A stretch of DNA of 64,000 nucleotides from Pseudoduganella rivuli (GCF_009674485.1 NZ_WKJJ01000001.1:46168-110167); one strand, 5' to 3'; shown: positions 43,637 to 53,161, numbered from the stretch's first letter. Notes: generated from the sequence alone by a model not told the origin. Program-made: numbers and translations.

Positions 43637-44251
43637 ATGTTAGCCACTACGAGCCTGCAGATACCTGCCCCGATGCTGCTCCAATTTTTATCCTATGTGG
43701 AATTGCACTGTCACGGCATGGAGCCGGCCTTTGCCGCCAGCGAAGCGCTTAAACAATGGATGGAGCGCCGCAAACGCGGCGAGACCGGAGAGACGGAACC
43801 TGCGCCTGGCGGCTTTCGCTGGAAAACATTGTACCTGCCCGAAGGCACCCGGCTGCAGGTGGAAGGCCGCAGCGACGCCGGTTTCGCCTATGTGGCCGGC
43901 GACCAGTTGGTCTGGCGGGGCGAGCGCACCACACCGAACCAGTTTGCCCGCATGGCGCTGGGTTACCCATGCAATGCCTGGCGCCACATACTGATTACCA
44001 TGCCGTGGGATACGCGCCCGGTTCCCGCGTCGCTCATCCGGCGGGATCCCCATTCGCCGGCGTTCGTCCCCACGCCGCAGCAAGTGCCCGGCGTGGTTGG
44101 CCGCAGCGCCAGCGGCAGTTTCCTGCCACGCCGAAGGCTCACGCTGCTCACTTATCCCAAGCTGTGGCCTGACTTTGAGCGCAGAGAAGCCCGCCACGAA
44201 CGCCGCATCGGCGCGGAACGGCGGGTGGTCGACGCACTATGGGAAGATTAG
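43637..44251 (+). CDS. Hypothetical protein, unrecognised
   Basis: 204 residues; the ATG has AAGGAG 6-9 bases upstream. The N-terminal part (SYVELHCHGMEPAFAASEAL, then KQWMERRKR) looks like a small helical module, and the middle part contains WKTLYLPEGTRLQVEGRSD, which could be a beta-rich OB- or SH3-like fold. The C-terminus is Arg-rich (FERREARHERRIGAERR), suggesting nucleic-acid binding. No signal peptide. The TGCTCAAA boxes lie directly upstream. Family not recognised. Confidence 0.7.
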   Translation: MLATTSLQIPAPMLLQFLSYVELHCHGMEPAFAASEALKQWMERRKRGETGETEPAPGGFRWKTLYLPEGTRLQVEGRSDAGFAYVAGDQLVWRGERTTPNQFARMALGYPCNAWRHILITMPWDTRPVPASLIRRDPHSPAFVPTPQQVPGVVGRSASGSFLPRRRLTLLTYPKLWPDFERREARHERRIGAERRVVDALWED

Positions 44252-44260
44252 CAGGCCGCT

Positions 44261-45814
44261 TCAATGCGGCGCTCCCACCTGCCCCACCTCCTGCTCCAGC
44301 ACCCTCACCGCCGCCTGCGACTGCGCAATCACCTTCCCCGCAATCCTTGCCCGCATCTGCTGCACGCGCCCCGCCGCCTCGGCTTCCAGCACGATCGGCG
44401 TCAGCACCTGCCGCGCCGATTCGTGGAATGCCACGGCCACCTGTTCCAGCTGCGCGATGTACGAGTTCTCCGCTTCCTTCAGCCGCTTGCGCAACTCATC
44501 CTCGAATGCGCGGCGCTTGTCGCGGATTTCCGAGCGCTTGCGCTTGCCCGCGTCGGCGAACCATTTGAAGGCGCCGGCCAGCAGCACCGCGCCGCCGACG
44601 AACGGCGCCACCGGCACCACCACTGGCATGATAACGGCCACGCCGAACACGTAGGCCGCCGTGCCGGTGCCGGCGGCGGCCATGGCGCCGCCCATCAACG
44701 TGATGTTGGCGGCGGTTTCCGCCTTGTTGGCCAGCCGCGTGCCGATGCGCAGGCGCGGCATCAGCTTGGCCAGCGCGGCGTGGTGTTCGCGGTGGAATAC
44801 CGTGTTTTGCTGCAGCCGCATGTCCGACTGGAACAACCGCAAATCGTGGTTCAGCAAATTCAACGCCTCTTCCTTGCGCCGCACCACGCGGTCCAGGCGG
44901 CGCTCCATCTCCTGGCCGAACTGGTTGCGGCCGATGCTGTCCCACACGTCGCCTTCTTTCCATTGGTCCGTATTCAGGCGGTCGGTAATGGCCAGTTCGA
45001 TCGCATTGCCCGCGTCATGCACGGCGTCGTCGATGTCTTGCCACAGCGTGCTGCGCTCATGCGCGATGCGGGCATCGACCAGCGCCAGGCGCTGCTGCAC
45101 TTGGCGTTTCAGATCCATGGCGGCCGCCACCAGCGATTCCGCCTGCGCCGCCAGTGCAACCTGCACTTCCGCATGCTCCTGGTACGCCAGCACGCCGGCC
45201 TGGATGGTGTCGGCGGCCCGCTGCGCCTGTGCGCGCAATTGTTCGATATCGAGTTTGCCCGACTGGTAGCGGCGCGCGCTGTCGATCAGTTCGACGTTGC
45301 CGGTCTGGCGCCCGAATTCCACGACGGTATCCGTCAGCGACCGGCCCCGCACCAGCTTGCGCGCCTGGTCGCCGATATTGGCCAGCAGGTTGCGCTCATC
45401 TTCCAGCGGCATATCCGCCAGCTCATCGACACGCAACCGGATGCCCAGCGCTTTCGCAACTTTGCCGGCCAGTGCCCGCGCCTTCCCGTTTTGCAGCGCA
45501 ATCAATGGGCGCAACAAGGCGAACGCGCCTTCGCGCGCCTGGTGGTCGACGCCGACCGCGCTGCGCGCCAGCGCCTGCAACGCCCAGTCCACGCTGACGC
45601 CCGATTCGATGGCATTCAAGACCAGCGCATTGAACACGGCCGAAGCCTTGCCTTCGCCCGCCAGTTCCGTCACGGCGGCAAATTGCGCGAGGTTGGGCGC
45701 GCCGTCGGCCGCGGCGATCGCGCCTACCGTGCGCGCCAGCGCCGAACCGAAACTGTGGTCGGCGGATAAGTGTTCGTCCAGCGTACGGACGTCGATCAAA
45801 TGTTCAGGCTCCAT
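44261..45814 (-). CDS. Large helical membrane protein with dynamin-stalk-like layout
   Basis: 517 residues. The N-terminal about 90 residues have a TerB-like AxADG pattern (LARTVGAIAAADGAPNLAQF). A long coiled-coil region (about 190-360) includes DLKRQVQQRLALVDARIAHE and VRRKEEALNLLNHDLRLFQ. Two hydrophobic segments (about 375-410: LMGGAMAAAGTGTAAYVFGV and VIMPVVVPVAPFVGGAVLLA) are followed by a charged coiled coil (RSEIRDKRRAFEDELRKRL). No GTPase P-loop was found. It resembles the stalk and paddle part of bacterial dynamin-like proteins without the motor. This is fold-level inference only. Neighbours do not help. Confidence 0.7.
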   Translation of the reverse strand: MEPEHLIDVRTLDEHLSADHSFGSALARTVGAIAAADGAPNLAQFAAVTELAGEGKASAVFNALVLNAIESGVSVDWALQALARSAVGVDHQAREGAFALLRPLIALQNGKARALAGKVAKALGIRLRVDELADMPLEDERNLLANIGDQARKLVRGRSLTDTVVEFGRQTGNVELIDSARRYQSGKLDIEQLRAQAQRAADTIQAGVLAYQEHAEVQVALAAQAESLVAAAMDLKRQVQQRLALVDARIAHERSTLWQDIDDAVHDAGNAIELAITDRLNTDQWKEGDVWDSIGRNQFGQEMERRLDRVVRRKEEALNLLNHDLRLFQSDMRLQQNTVFHREHHAALAKLMPRLRIGTRLANKAETAANITLMGGAMAAAGTGTAAYVFGVAVIMPVVVPVAPFVGGAVLLAGAFKWFADAGKRKRSEIRDKRRAFEDELRKRLKEAENSYIAQLEQVAVAFHESARQVLTPIVLEAEAAGRVQQMRARIAGKVIAQSQAAVRVLEQEVGQVGAPH

Positions 45815-45881
45815 GCTGAAACATTATAGTTCCCATGATTTTCCCGGCAAGCACGCTACGATTTGCCGTCCGCCATATCAG

Positions 45882-46376
45882 CTATAGCGGCGCATCCGTC
45901 GACAGGAACAAGGTTTCCTTGATCTCTTCCATCACCACGTAACTCTTGGACTGCGCGGCGCCCGGCAATTGCAGCAGCATGTCGCCCAGCAGCTTGCGGT
46001 ATTCCGCCATTTCGTGGATGCGGGCCTTGATCAGGTAATCGAAGTCGCCCGATACCAGGTGGCATTCCTGCACTTCCGGGATGCGCAGCACTTCGCGCCG
46101 GAATTGCTCGAACATCGACGCGGATTTCGTGTTCAGCGTGATTTCCACGAACACCAGCAATTTCGCCCCCAGTGCCGGCGCACTGATGCGCGCATGGTAG
46201 CCCGTAATGACGCCATCCCGCTCCATGCGCTTGACCCGCTCGATGACGGGCGTGATCGACAAGCCCACCTGTTCGCTGAGCTCTTTCATGGAGACGCGCG
46301 CGTCTTCCTGCAGGATGCGCAGGATCTTGCGGTCCAGCTTGTCCAGCGCACGGACGGATTCCTTTTGAGTTCGCAT
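45882..46376 (-). CDS. Lrp/AsnC-family regulator, likely DadA regulator
   Basis: 164 residues from the ATG at 46376, with AGGA upstream. The helix-turn-helix (LDRKILRILQEDARVSMKEL; VGLSITPVIERVKRMERDGV) is followed by the RAM ligand-binding domain (VFVEITLNTKSASMFEQF; CHLVSGDFDYLIKARI). It is divergent from the D-amino acid dehydrogenase gene, which is the layout of DadR/Lrp control of alanine catabolism. The dyad at 46431-46445 is a likely site in the shared promoter. L- or D-alanine or leucine is the probable effector. Confidence 0.93.
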   Translation of the reverse strand: MRTQKESVRALDKLDRKILRILQEDARVSMKELSEQVGLSITPVIERVKRMERDGVITGYHARISAPALGAKLLVFVEITLNTKSASMFEQFRREVLRIPEVQECHLVSGDFDYLIKARIHEMAEYRKLLGDMLLQLPGAAQSKSYVVMEEIKETLFLSTDAPL

Positions 46377-46430
46377 GAATTCTTCCTGTTTTACAAGAAA
46401 TATACAGTAACAAATACTAGTAAAACATAA

Positions 46431-46445
46431 ATACCATAGCGGTAT
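46431..46445. promoter_or_regulatory. ATACC-N5-GGTAT dyad between Lrp regulator and dadA
   Basis: ATACC (46431-46435) and GGTAT (46441-46445) are perfect inverted arms around five bases, 35 bp before the dadA start and 55 bp before the regulator start. The spacing of centres is that of an Lrp-type site, but the sequence is not a textbook Lrp box. Confidence 0.4.
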
Positions 46446-46479
46446 CAACTAATCCAACATCTATATCCAGAGGAAGCAT

Positions 46480-47769
46480 ATGCGTATCGTTATTCTCGGC
46501 AGCGGCGTGATCGGTGTAACCAGCGCGTATTACCTGGCCCAGGCTGGCCACGACGTGACGGTATTGGACCGCCAGCCGGCCTCCGCCCAGGAAACCAGCT
46601 TCGCCAATGCCGGCCAGATTTCCCCCGGCTATGCTTCCCCGTGGGCCGCGCCCGGCATTCCGCTGAAAGCCATGAAGTGGATGGTGCAGCGCCACGCGCC
46701 GTTGGCGATCCGTCCGGACGGCACGCTGTTCCAGTTGCAATGGATGTGGCAAATGCTGCAGAACTGCAATGCCGAACGCTATGCGGTGAACAAGGAGCGC
46801 ATGGTGCGCCTGGCTGAATACAGCCGCGATTGCTTCAAGGCGCTGCGCGCCGCCACCGGCATCGAATATGAAGGCCGCCAGCAAGGCACCACGCAGCTGT
46901 TCCGCACCCAGCAGCAACTGGACGGCGCCGCCAAGGATATCGATGTATTGAAAGAAACCGGCGTGCCGTTTGAATTGCTGACGCGCGACCAGCTGGTCAA
47001 CGCCGAGCCGGGCCTGGCCCGTTCCAAGGACCGCCTGGTGGGCGGCCTGCGCCTGCCGAACGATGAAACCGGCGATTGCCAGCTGTTCACGTCGCGCCTG
47101 ACCACGATGGCCGAGCAACTGGGTGTCAAGTTCCGCTACAACGTCAACATTTCCGGCCTGGCCATGGCTGGCGACGAAGTCAAGGGCGTCATGACGGAAT
47201 CGGGCCTGGTGGAAGCGGACAGCTTTGTCGTCGCGCTGGGCGCCTATTCCACGCAATTGCTGGCCGACATCGTCAAGATCCCCGTGTACCCGCTGAAGGG
47301 CTATTCGATCACCGTGCCGATCGTCAATGCCGACGCGGCGCCGACGTCGACCATCCTGGACGAAACGTACAAGATCGCCGTGACCCGCTTCGACGACCGC
47401 ATCCGCGTGGGCGGCATGGCGGAAATCGCCGGTTTCGACAAGCGCCTGAACCCGCGCCGCCGCGAAACCCTGGAAATGGTGGTCAACGACTTGTTCCCCG
47501 GCGCCGGCGATACGGCCAAGGCGTCGTTCTGGACCGGCCTGCGCCCGATGACCCCGGACGGCACGCCCGTTGTCGGCCGCACCGGCGTGCGCAACCTGTT
47601 CGTCAACACGGGCCACGGCACCCTGGGCTGGACCATGTCGTGCGGTTCCGCGCAATTGCTGGCCGATATCATGTCGGCCAAGCGTCCCGCCATCAAGGCA
47701 GACGACCTGTCGGTCAGCCGCTACAGCCGCGAGCGCATCACGGGCCGTCCGGAACTGGTGAACGCGTAA
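46480..47769 (+). CDS. dadA: D-amino acid dehydrogenase, small subunit
   Basis: 429 residues, close to the E. coli length of 432. The N-terminal FAD motif [20 protein letters not shown] and the conserved [39 protein letters not shown] and [20 protein letters not shown] are all typical of DadA. It oxidises D-alanine and other D-amino acids to keto acids and ammonia at the membrane, feeding electrons to the respiratory chain. No alanine racemase follows; an HDOD gene does. A GC hairpin without T-run lies just past the stop (47773-47794). Confidence 0.97.
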   Translation: MRIVILGSGVIGVTSAYYLAQAGHDVTVLDRQPASAQETSFANAGQISPGYASPWAAPGIPLKAMKWMVQRHAPLAIRPDGTLFQLQWMWQMLQNCNAERYAVNKERMVRLAEYSRDCFKALRAATGIEYEGRQQGTTQLFRTQQQLDGAAKDIDVLKETGVPFELLTRDQLVNAEPGLARSKDRLVGGLRLPNDETGDCQLFTSRLTTMAEQLGVKFRYNVNISGLAMAGDEVKGVMTESGLVEADSFVVALGAYSTQLLADIVKIPVYPLKGYSITVPIVNADAAPTSTILDETYKIAVTRFDDRIRVGGMAEIAGFDKRLNPRRRETLEMVVNDLFPGAGDTAKASFWTGLRPMTPDGTPVVGRTGVRNLFVNTGHGTLGWTMSCGSAQLLADIMSAKRPAIKADDLSVSRYSRERITGRPELVNA

Positions 47770-47860
47770 AAAGCGGCGGCCGATGTGCCGCCGCCACGCG
47801 CGCCCCTGTTCCACCATCCTTCCATTGTGGGAGCCGTGGGGCGTGCGTATAATTTTTTAC

Positions 47861-48700
47861 ATGAACAAACTCGAAGCCTACGGCCATATCGCGGCCCTTG
47901 CGATACGCGGCGACCTCGTCTTCCCTACCAGTGTCAATGCGGCGTTGCGCGTGCAACTCGCGCTGGACGACCCCGACTGCCCCATCGAAGAAGCCATCCG
48001 CCTGGTGCTGCAAGAGCCCCAACTGGCGGCGCGCACGGTGGCGCTGTCGAATTCCGCCATGTTCAACCGCACCAGCGGCCCGGAAGTGGTCAACGTGCGC
48101 TCGGCCATCATGCGCATCGGCTACCACAACCTGTTCGCGCTGGCGGCGGCCATGGTGGTGCGCTCGTTCGGCGCCAAGATCGCCAACCCCGACGTGCGCG
48201 CCAAGGCCGAGCAGCTGTGGCAGCACACGGTGCACGTGGCGTGCCTGGCGCGCGTCCTGTCGCGCGAAGTGACGGGCGCCAACCCCGATACGGCGCTGTT
48301 CGCGTCCATCGTGCATGAAGTGGGCAATTTCTATCTGCTGTCGCGCGCCGACGAGTTCCCCGGCCTGCTCGACGACGATCCCGACAACTGGCAACCCGCC
48401 AGCGAAGAAATCATCACGCGCGAAGTGCTGGCCAAGCTGAATGTGCCGGAAACCGTCAGTACCGCGATCCAGAGCCTGCGCGACGGCTTCCTGCAAATTC
48501 CACCGGAAACCTTGCTCGATACGCTGATCCTGGCCAATCAACTGGCCCCCGTGGCGTCGCCGATGGCGCCGCCGCCGCGCGAATTGCCGCCGCAGGGCGA
48601 CTCCGTGATCGACCTGTTCATCGACGATGAACTGATGGAACGCATCATGTCCGAAGCGGAACGCGATGCGGCCGCGATGAACGCGGCGCTGCTGGTATAA
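47861..48700 (+). CDS. HDOD-domain signalling protein
   Basis: 279 residues from the ATG at 47861 (MNKLEAYGHIAALAIRGDLV); an extension to 47783 is not supported. The HDOD (metal-independent HD-related) domain runs about 10-200: LPF-like FPTSVNAALRVQLALDDP, VLQEPQLAARTVALSNSAMF and VRSAIMRIGYHNLFALAAAM. The catalytic His-Asp pair of true HD phosphohydrolases is absent as in the family. It is a regulatory protein of unknown partner, often linked to chemotaxis or c-di-GMP. The tail contains a proline-rich APPPRELPPQGD. Confidence 0.88.
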   Translation: MNKLEAYGHIAALAIRGDLVFPTSVNAALRVQLALDDPDCPIEEAIRLVLQEPQLAARTVALSNSAMFNRTSGPEVVNVRSAIMRIGYHNLFALAAAMVVRSFGAKIANPDVRAKAEQLWQHTVHVACLARVLSREVTGANPDTALFASIVHEVGNFYLLSRADEFPGLLDDDPDNWQPASEEIITREVLAKLNVPETVSTAIQSLRDGFLQIPPETLLDTLILANQLAPVASPMAPPPRELPPQGDSVIDLFIDDELMERIMSEAERDAAAMNAALLV

Positions 48701-48711
48701 GCAACCTCAGG

Positions 48712-49173
48712 TTATACCGGCAAGCGCGGCAAGAACTGCACCGGCTGCACGTCAGCCCCCTGCCCCTCTCGCTGGCGAGGCAACAGCTTCGCCAGCGTCA
48801 ACCCATCGAGCACCTGCAAATACGCCTCAGTCGCTTCCTTCAGCTTGACCTTCAGATAACAATTCCCGTCCAGCACGCACGAATTATTCTCGGTGTCGAA
48901 ACACTCGGCCATGAAGAAGTCGGACTCGCTCTGGCGCACCACGGCGCCGATATTGATCTCTTCCGGTTCCTTGCCCAGCCGCAGGCCGCCGTTGCGGCCA
49001 CGGACGGTTTCCACCAAGCCGGTCACGCCCAGTTGGTGGATCACCTTGGTCAAATGATTTTTTGAAATGTCGTGCAAGTCCGCGATATCCTGGATCGTGA
49101 CCAGGCGGTCGCGGTGCATCCCCAGGTAAATCAGCGATCGCAGCGTGTAATCGGTAAACGAAGTCAGTCTCAT
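48712..49173 (-). CDS. nsrR: Rrf2-family [Fe-S] repressor, NsrR-like
   Basis: 153 residues. The winged helix-turn-helix is clear (MRLTSFTDYTLRSLIYLG; IQDIADLHDISKNHLTKV; GRNGGLRLG). Three Cys at 91, 99 and 105 (spacing x7, x5) match the cluster ligands of NsrR rather than IscR. NsrR senses nitric oxide through its cluster. The gene follows the nitrobindin-like gene by 15 bases in the same direction, which fits NO control. The C-terminal tail (about 130-153) is extended and unconserved. Confidence 0.88.
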   Translation of the reverse strand: MRLTSFTDYTLRSLIYLGMHRDRLVTIQDIADLHDISKNHLTKVIHQLGVTGLVETVRGRNGGLRLGKEPEEINIGAVVRQSESDFFMAECFDTENNSCVLDGNCYLKVKLKEATEAYLQVLDGLTLAKLLPRQREGQGADVQPVQFLPRLPV

Positions 49174-49188
49174 TGCAATGTGGGCCGT

Positions 49189-49824
49189 TCAGCGTCGTGC
49201 AAGCGGGTTCGGCGTCGGCTCCCCTACCTTGTGCAGCAAGTTGCGGTCGATGTGATGGAACGGCTCGTTTTCCTTGCCGCGAATCAGCATCACAGTATCT
49301 TCTTCATAGCCCCACGTGCCATCGTCATTGATGGTGACCTTGATCCGGTACTCGACGGTCTTGAAACCATATTCGAGGAACGGGTTGGAACGGATGCCAT
49401 AGGTTTCCGAAGCGCGCTCGGCCACCAGTTCAAACGTGGTCGCATCCGGCGCCGCCGTGCCCGAAGCCATCGCGATCTGGCCGCGGGGAATCGCCAGCGT
49501 CTGGATCACGGTGTTGGTGGCCGGTTCCCACAGCCAGTAGCCGACCTGTTCATGATAAGTCTTGACCTGGTCCGGCTTGGTAATGAAGATCGTATAGCGC
49601 AGCCCGTAAAACAGTTGCGGGCCATTGGTCACCGGGTCGATCGGCTGCAATTCGATGCGCTCGACATACGCCTGTTTGCGCGGACCATCCTTTTTCGGCT
49701 TGATGTCGAGGCCGCGCTCACCTTCCCAGATCCCGGCCATGGCCGTCAGCGGGCCCAGGTTGGCCAGCGTGTTCACGTCCACATCGGACGGTTCGGTATA
49801 GATATCGTCAGAAAATTCACTCAT
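49189..49824 (-). CDS. Nitrobindin-like haem-binding beta-barrel protein (THAP4/FABP-like)
   Basis: 211 residues. The N-terminal barrel signature GIWEGERG (residues 31-38; GxWxG) and the pattern of ten beta strands (FYGLRYTIFI; VGYWLWEPATNTVIQ; YRIKVTINDD) match the family with the haem-binding THAP4-like barrel. His residues near the C-terminus (PFHHIDRNLLHKV) could serve as haem ligand. It should bind ferric haem and NO or peroxynitrite. The first gene of a two-gene unit with the NsrR-like repressor, so probably self-controlled in response to NO. Confidence 0.85.
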   Translation of the reverse strand: MSEFSDDIYTEPSDVDVNTLANLGPLTAMAGIWEGERGLDIKPKKDGPRKQAYVERIELQPIDPVTNGPQLFYGLRYTIFITKPDQVKTYHEQVGYWLWEPATNTVIQTLAIPRGQIAMASGTAAPDATTFELVAERASETYGIRSNPFLEYGFKTVEYRIKVTINDDGTWGYEEDTVMLIRGKENEPFHHIDRNLLHKVGEPTPNPLARR

Positions 49825-49881
49825 GGCGCAGGATAGCAGGTCGCTGAAAGTTGCAGTGCGTCCATTCTAATGCAACTACGC

Positions 49882-52554
49882 TTATACGACACTCCACTCC
49901 GGCTGCGCCGCGTCGGCTTGCCCTTCCAGCATGCCCTGAATCAGTTCCGGCGCCACCGGGCGGCTGAACAGGTAGCCCTGCATGTCGTGGCAGCCACTCT
50001 CGTGCAGGAAACTGCGCTGTTCCGTGGTTTCCACGCCTTCGGCGATCACGCGCAGCTGCAGCTGGTGCGACAGCGAAATAATCGCGCGGGCGATGGCCTG
50101 ATCGTCGCTGTTGGTGTCGAGGTCGCGCACGAACGATTTATCGATTTTCAGGCTGCTGATCGGGAACGATTTCAACGCGGCCAGGCTCGAGTAACCGGTG
50201 CCGAAATCGTCGATCGACAGCGAAATACCCATGGCTTTCAATTCCCGCATCTTCGCCACGGATTGCTGCAAGTCGCGCATGATCAGGCTTTCCGTGACTT
50301 CCAGCTCCAGCCAGCGGGGATCGAGGCCGGAAATTTCCAGCGCGCGGCGCACCCGCGCCACCAGGCGCGCATCGTCGAACTGGCGCGGCGACACGTTGAC
50401 GGAAATCGTAATTGCCGGCAATCCCATGTCTTGCCATGCGCGGCCCTGGCGGCACGCCGTCAGCAACACCCATTCGCCAATGGCGACAATGGCGCCGCTT
50501 TCCTCTGCCAGCGGGATGAACTGGTCGGGCGGCATCATGCCCCGTTCCGGGTGGCGCCAGCGCAGCAGCGCTTCGACGCCGAACACCTGCCCCGTTTCCA
50601 GCCGCACTTTCGGCTGGTATTGCACGATGAATTGTTCGCCGTGCAACGCCGTGCGCAAGCCTTCCATCAGCGCCAGTTTTTCTTCCAGGCTGGCGTTCAT
50701 TTCCTGCGTATAGAACTGCACGTTGTTCTTGCCCGTATCCTTGGCGCGGTACATGGCCGAATCGGCGTTCATCAGCAAGGTGTCCGGATCGCTGCCGTCG
50801 CGCGGATACATGGCCACGCCGATGCTGCACGACACCTGCACCGGCTGTCCGTCCAGCACCACGGGGCGCACCACGGCTTCCCGTATCTTGTCCAGCAACA
50901 GCATCAGCGCGCCTTCGCTGTCATGCTGTTCCGGCAACACCAGCACGAATTCGTCGCCGCCGAAGCGCCCCACCGTATCGTGGCGGCGCACGCAGCCCAC
51001 CATGCGCGAGGCGACTTCCTTCAGCAATTCATCGCCGGCCGTGTGGCCCAGTCCGTCGTTGACCAGTTTAAAACTGTCGAGGTCAATGAAGGCCACCGCC
51101 ACTTCGCGGTCGTTGCGCTCGCCATGCAGGATGGCCTGGCGCAGGCGGTCGTCGATCAGGCTTCGGTTCGGCAAGCCCGTCAGCGTGTCATGGTGCGCCA
51201 TGTGCACGATGCGCTCTTCGGCCAGCTTGCGCTCGCTGATGTCGCGCACGATGGCCACCACGCCATCGGCCACCGCCACCACTTGCCAGTGCAGCCAGCG
51301 GGCATGCAGTTGCGGCATGGTGTTGTGCAATTCCTCTTCATAAATGCCGCCCTTGGACATGATGCGTTCCAGCTCGGCGAAGATGCCGTTGTGGCGCGCC
51401 TGCGGCAGCCATTCGCTGACTGTCATGCTTTGCAATTGTTCGCGCGACAGGCCGGTCAGCTTTTCCGCCCGGCGGTTGGTCGTCACGATGCGGAAATCCG
51501 TCACGGCGCCCTTGCGGTCGCGCTCGCCCTGCAACACGAAGAATGCATCCATGTTGGCTTCCGACGCGGCGGCATACGTTTCGTTGGCGCGGCGGATGCG
51601 GCGGCGCGCCCGCGCGCCCTGCCATGCCCAGTACCACGCCATCGACGCCAGCACCACCAGCACGGCGCTGGCGATGCCCGCTTCCATCAGGCTGTTGCGG
51701 CGGCGCTGTTCGAATTCCGCCATTTGCTCGCGCTCGGACAGCCCGGCCAACGCCAGCAGCGGGAAACCCTGCAGTTGCCGCGCCGTCGCATAGCGCCGCA
51801 CGCCATCCCATGAATGGGTGGCCGGCGCGCCGACTTCCGCGCGCAAGTCGATCTGGTCGCCCCACGAAACCTTGTCGCCCGTACGCAGCGCGCGCACCAC
51901 GCCGTCATTGCCGACCAGGGCCATGACGCCCTGCTCGCCCTGGCGGCGGCGCTCGTAACCGGCCGTGAAATAGCCGGGATCGACTTCGATCACGACCACG
52001 CCGCCAAACTGGCCATCCGGCTCATTGATGCGGCGCGTGAAATGCAGGCGCGGGTCGCCCGTCGCGTCATCGAGCTGGGTTTCGCCGACGCGCACGTCCT
52101 GCCCCGCCGTATCGCGATGGAAGCGGAAATACGGTTGCGTGCCGACCGACAGCGCGCGGGAAGCGGGATTGCGCGCCACGATGCGGCCCTGCGCATCCGC
52201 GATGCTGACCGTGAACACCAGGCCGGATGGCAGCAAGCCATGCAAGTTCAGTTCGGACAATGCGCCGGCCGCACCCTTGCGTTCCACCGCATAGCCGACC
52301 ACGCGCAGCGTCTGTTCGATGCCGCCCAGGTTGCGCGCCACTTGCGCTTCATAGGTGTCGGCCAGTTCCTGCACGGATTCCGCGGCGCCCGCGCGGGCGG
52401 CCTGCCGCTCGATGTTAATGAAATGAAAAGTGAACGCCCAGATCGCCCCCACCAGCAGCGCCGTCGTCAGCGGCAGCGTCACATAGGTTTCCAGCGCGAG
52501 GCGCATCCATTTACTGCGCGCGGTCAGGCCGCGCGTACCCTGCCCAGGCGCCAT
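49882..52554 (-). CDS. Membrane GGDEF-EAL protein with periplasmic Cache and PAS domains
   Basis: 890 residues. One membrane segment (about 22-44), a periplasmic dCache-like domain (about 50-290), a second segment (about 292-316), PAS (about 330-445), GGDEF (about 455-620) and EAL (about 630-880). The cyclase site FGGDEF is canonical, with an RRHD inhibitory site. The phosphodiesterase site is also complete: EALLRW, NVSPRQF, EVTES, DDFGTGYSS, SLKIDKSF and EGVETTEQ. Both activities are possible. Its ATG overlaps the PstS-like stop by one base (TAATG), which suggests that the periplasmic protein feeds its Cache domain. Confidence 0.94.
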   Translation of the reverse strand: MAPGQGTRGLTARSKWMRLALETYVTLPLTTALLVGAIWAFTFHFINIERQAARAGAAESVQELADTYEAQVARNLGGIEQTLRVVGYAVERKGAAGALSELNLHGLLPSGLVFTVSIADAQGRIVARNPASRALSVGTQPYFRFHRDTAGQDVRVGETQLDDATGDPRLHFTRRINEPDGQFGGVVVIEVDPGYFTAGYERRRQGEQGVMALVGNDGVVRALRTGDKVSWGDQIDLRAEVGAPATHSWDGVRRYATARQLQGFPLLALAGLSEREQMAEFEQRRRNSLMEAGIASAVLVVLASMAWYWAWQGARARRRIRRANETYAAASEANMDAFFVLQGERDRKGAVTDFRIVTTNRRAEKLTGLSREQLQSMTVSEWLPQARHNGIFAELERIMSKGGIYEEELHNTMPQLHARWLHWQVVAVADGVVAIVRDISERKLAEERIVHMAHHDTLTGLPNRSLIDDRLRQAILHGERNDREVAVAFIDLDSFKLVNDGLGHTAGDELLKEVASRMVGCVRRHDTVGRFGGDEFVLVLPEQHDSEGALMLLLDKIREAVVRPVVLDGQPVQVSCSIGVAMYPRDGSDPDTLLMNADSAMYRAKDTGKNNVQFYTQEMNASLEEKLALMEGLRTALHGEQFIVQYQPKVRLETGQVFGVEALLRWRHPERGMMPPDQFIPLAEESGAIVAIGEWVLLTACRQGRAWQDMGLPAITISVNVSPRQFDDARLVARVRRALEISGLDPRWLELEVTESLIMRDLQQSVAKMRELKAMGISLSIDDFGTGYSSLAALKSFPISSLKIDKSFVRDLDTNSDDQAIARAIISLSHQLQLRVIAEGVETTEQRSFLHESGCHDMQGYLFSRPVAPELIQGMLEGQADAAQPEWSVV

Positions 52555-53006
52555 TAATTCACCACCAGTACTGCGCGCACTGAGCGGTCCAGCGCGGAGC
52601 GGTCGATATAGCCGATCAGGGCGGGGTTTTGCGCCACCTGGCGGCGCACACTGGCATTGCCGGCCACTTCACGGGGTGGCTGGCCGCGGCCCGTGAAAAT
52701 GTTGCGGCTCCAGTGTTCTTTTAATTGTTCCGGGCTCAGTTCGGCCACCTGGCTGTAAAACAGGTCGCGCTGTTTCGAACCGATGCGCTGGTCCAACGCG
52801 ATGGCGGCGCCGCCGTGGGGGAAACGGGCGCCGGGTGCGAGGAAAATGCCGGCGACCTGGTCGCGGCGCAATTCAGTGACGGGACTCTTGGCCGAGACAA
52901 TGACCACCAGGTCGCTGGACGGTACGGCGTGTGCGGAAGGCGCAGCGGCAGCAATGCAGGAAAGCATGGCGGCGGCAAAGCGTCGGACGTGACGTGCTTT
53001 TGGCAT
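52554..53006 (-). CDS. PstS-like periplasmic substrate-binding protein (short form)
   Basis: 150 residues, about half the length of a full PstS. The N-terminal signal peptide ends near SAHAVPS. The mature part has LVVIVSAKSPVTELRRDQVA, GIFLAPGARFPHGGAAIALD and NPALIGYIDRSALD, as in short 'phosphate ABC transporter substrate-binding-like' proteins often located next to c-di-GMP enzymes. No transporter genes are present. It overlaps the GGDEF-EAL start by one base, so the two probably form a sensing unit. The ligand may be phosphate or another oxyanion. Confidence 0.85.
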   Translation of the reverse strand: MPKARHVRRFAAAMLSCIAAAAPSAHAVPSSDLVVIVSAKSPVTELRRDQVAGIFLAPGARFPHGGAAIALDQRIGSKQRDLFYSQVAELSPEQLKEHWSRNIFTGRGQPPREVAGNASVRRQVAQNPALIGYIDRSALDRSVRAVLVVN

Positions 53007-53161
53007 GGGAAATCTTTTCCAAATAGGGCGCGCACGTGCACCTTACTGCGGGAACCGGGCGCAAACCCAGCACTCTAATGCAATTGCTAGTAACTGTCGA
53101 TTAATTTCTAAATTTCACTACCCATTTCCATTATGGAAACATTAATGTGGCCGGAAAAATA

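Noticed and set aside
47773..47794. Intrinsic terminator after dadA
   Set aside because: A perfect 8-bp GCGGCGGC/GCCGCCGC stem exists but no T-run follows on the plus strand, so it was not listed as a terminator.
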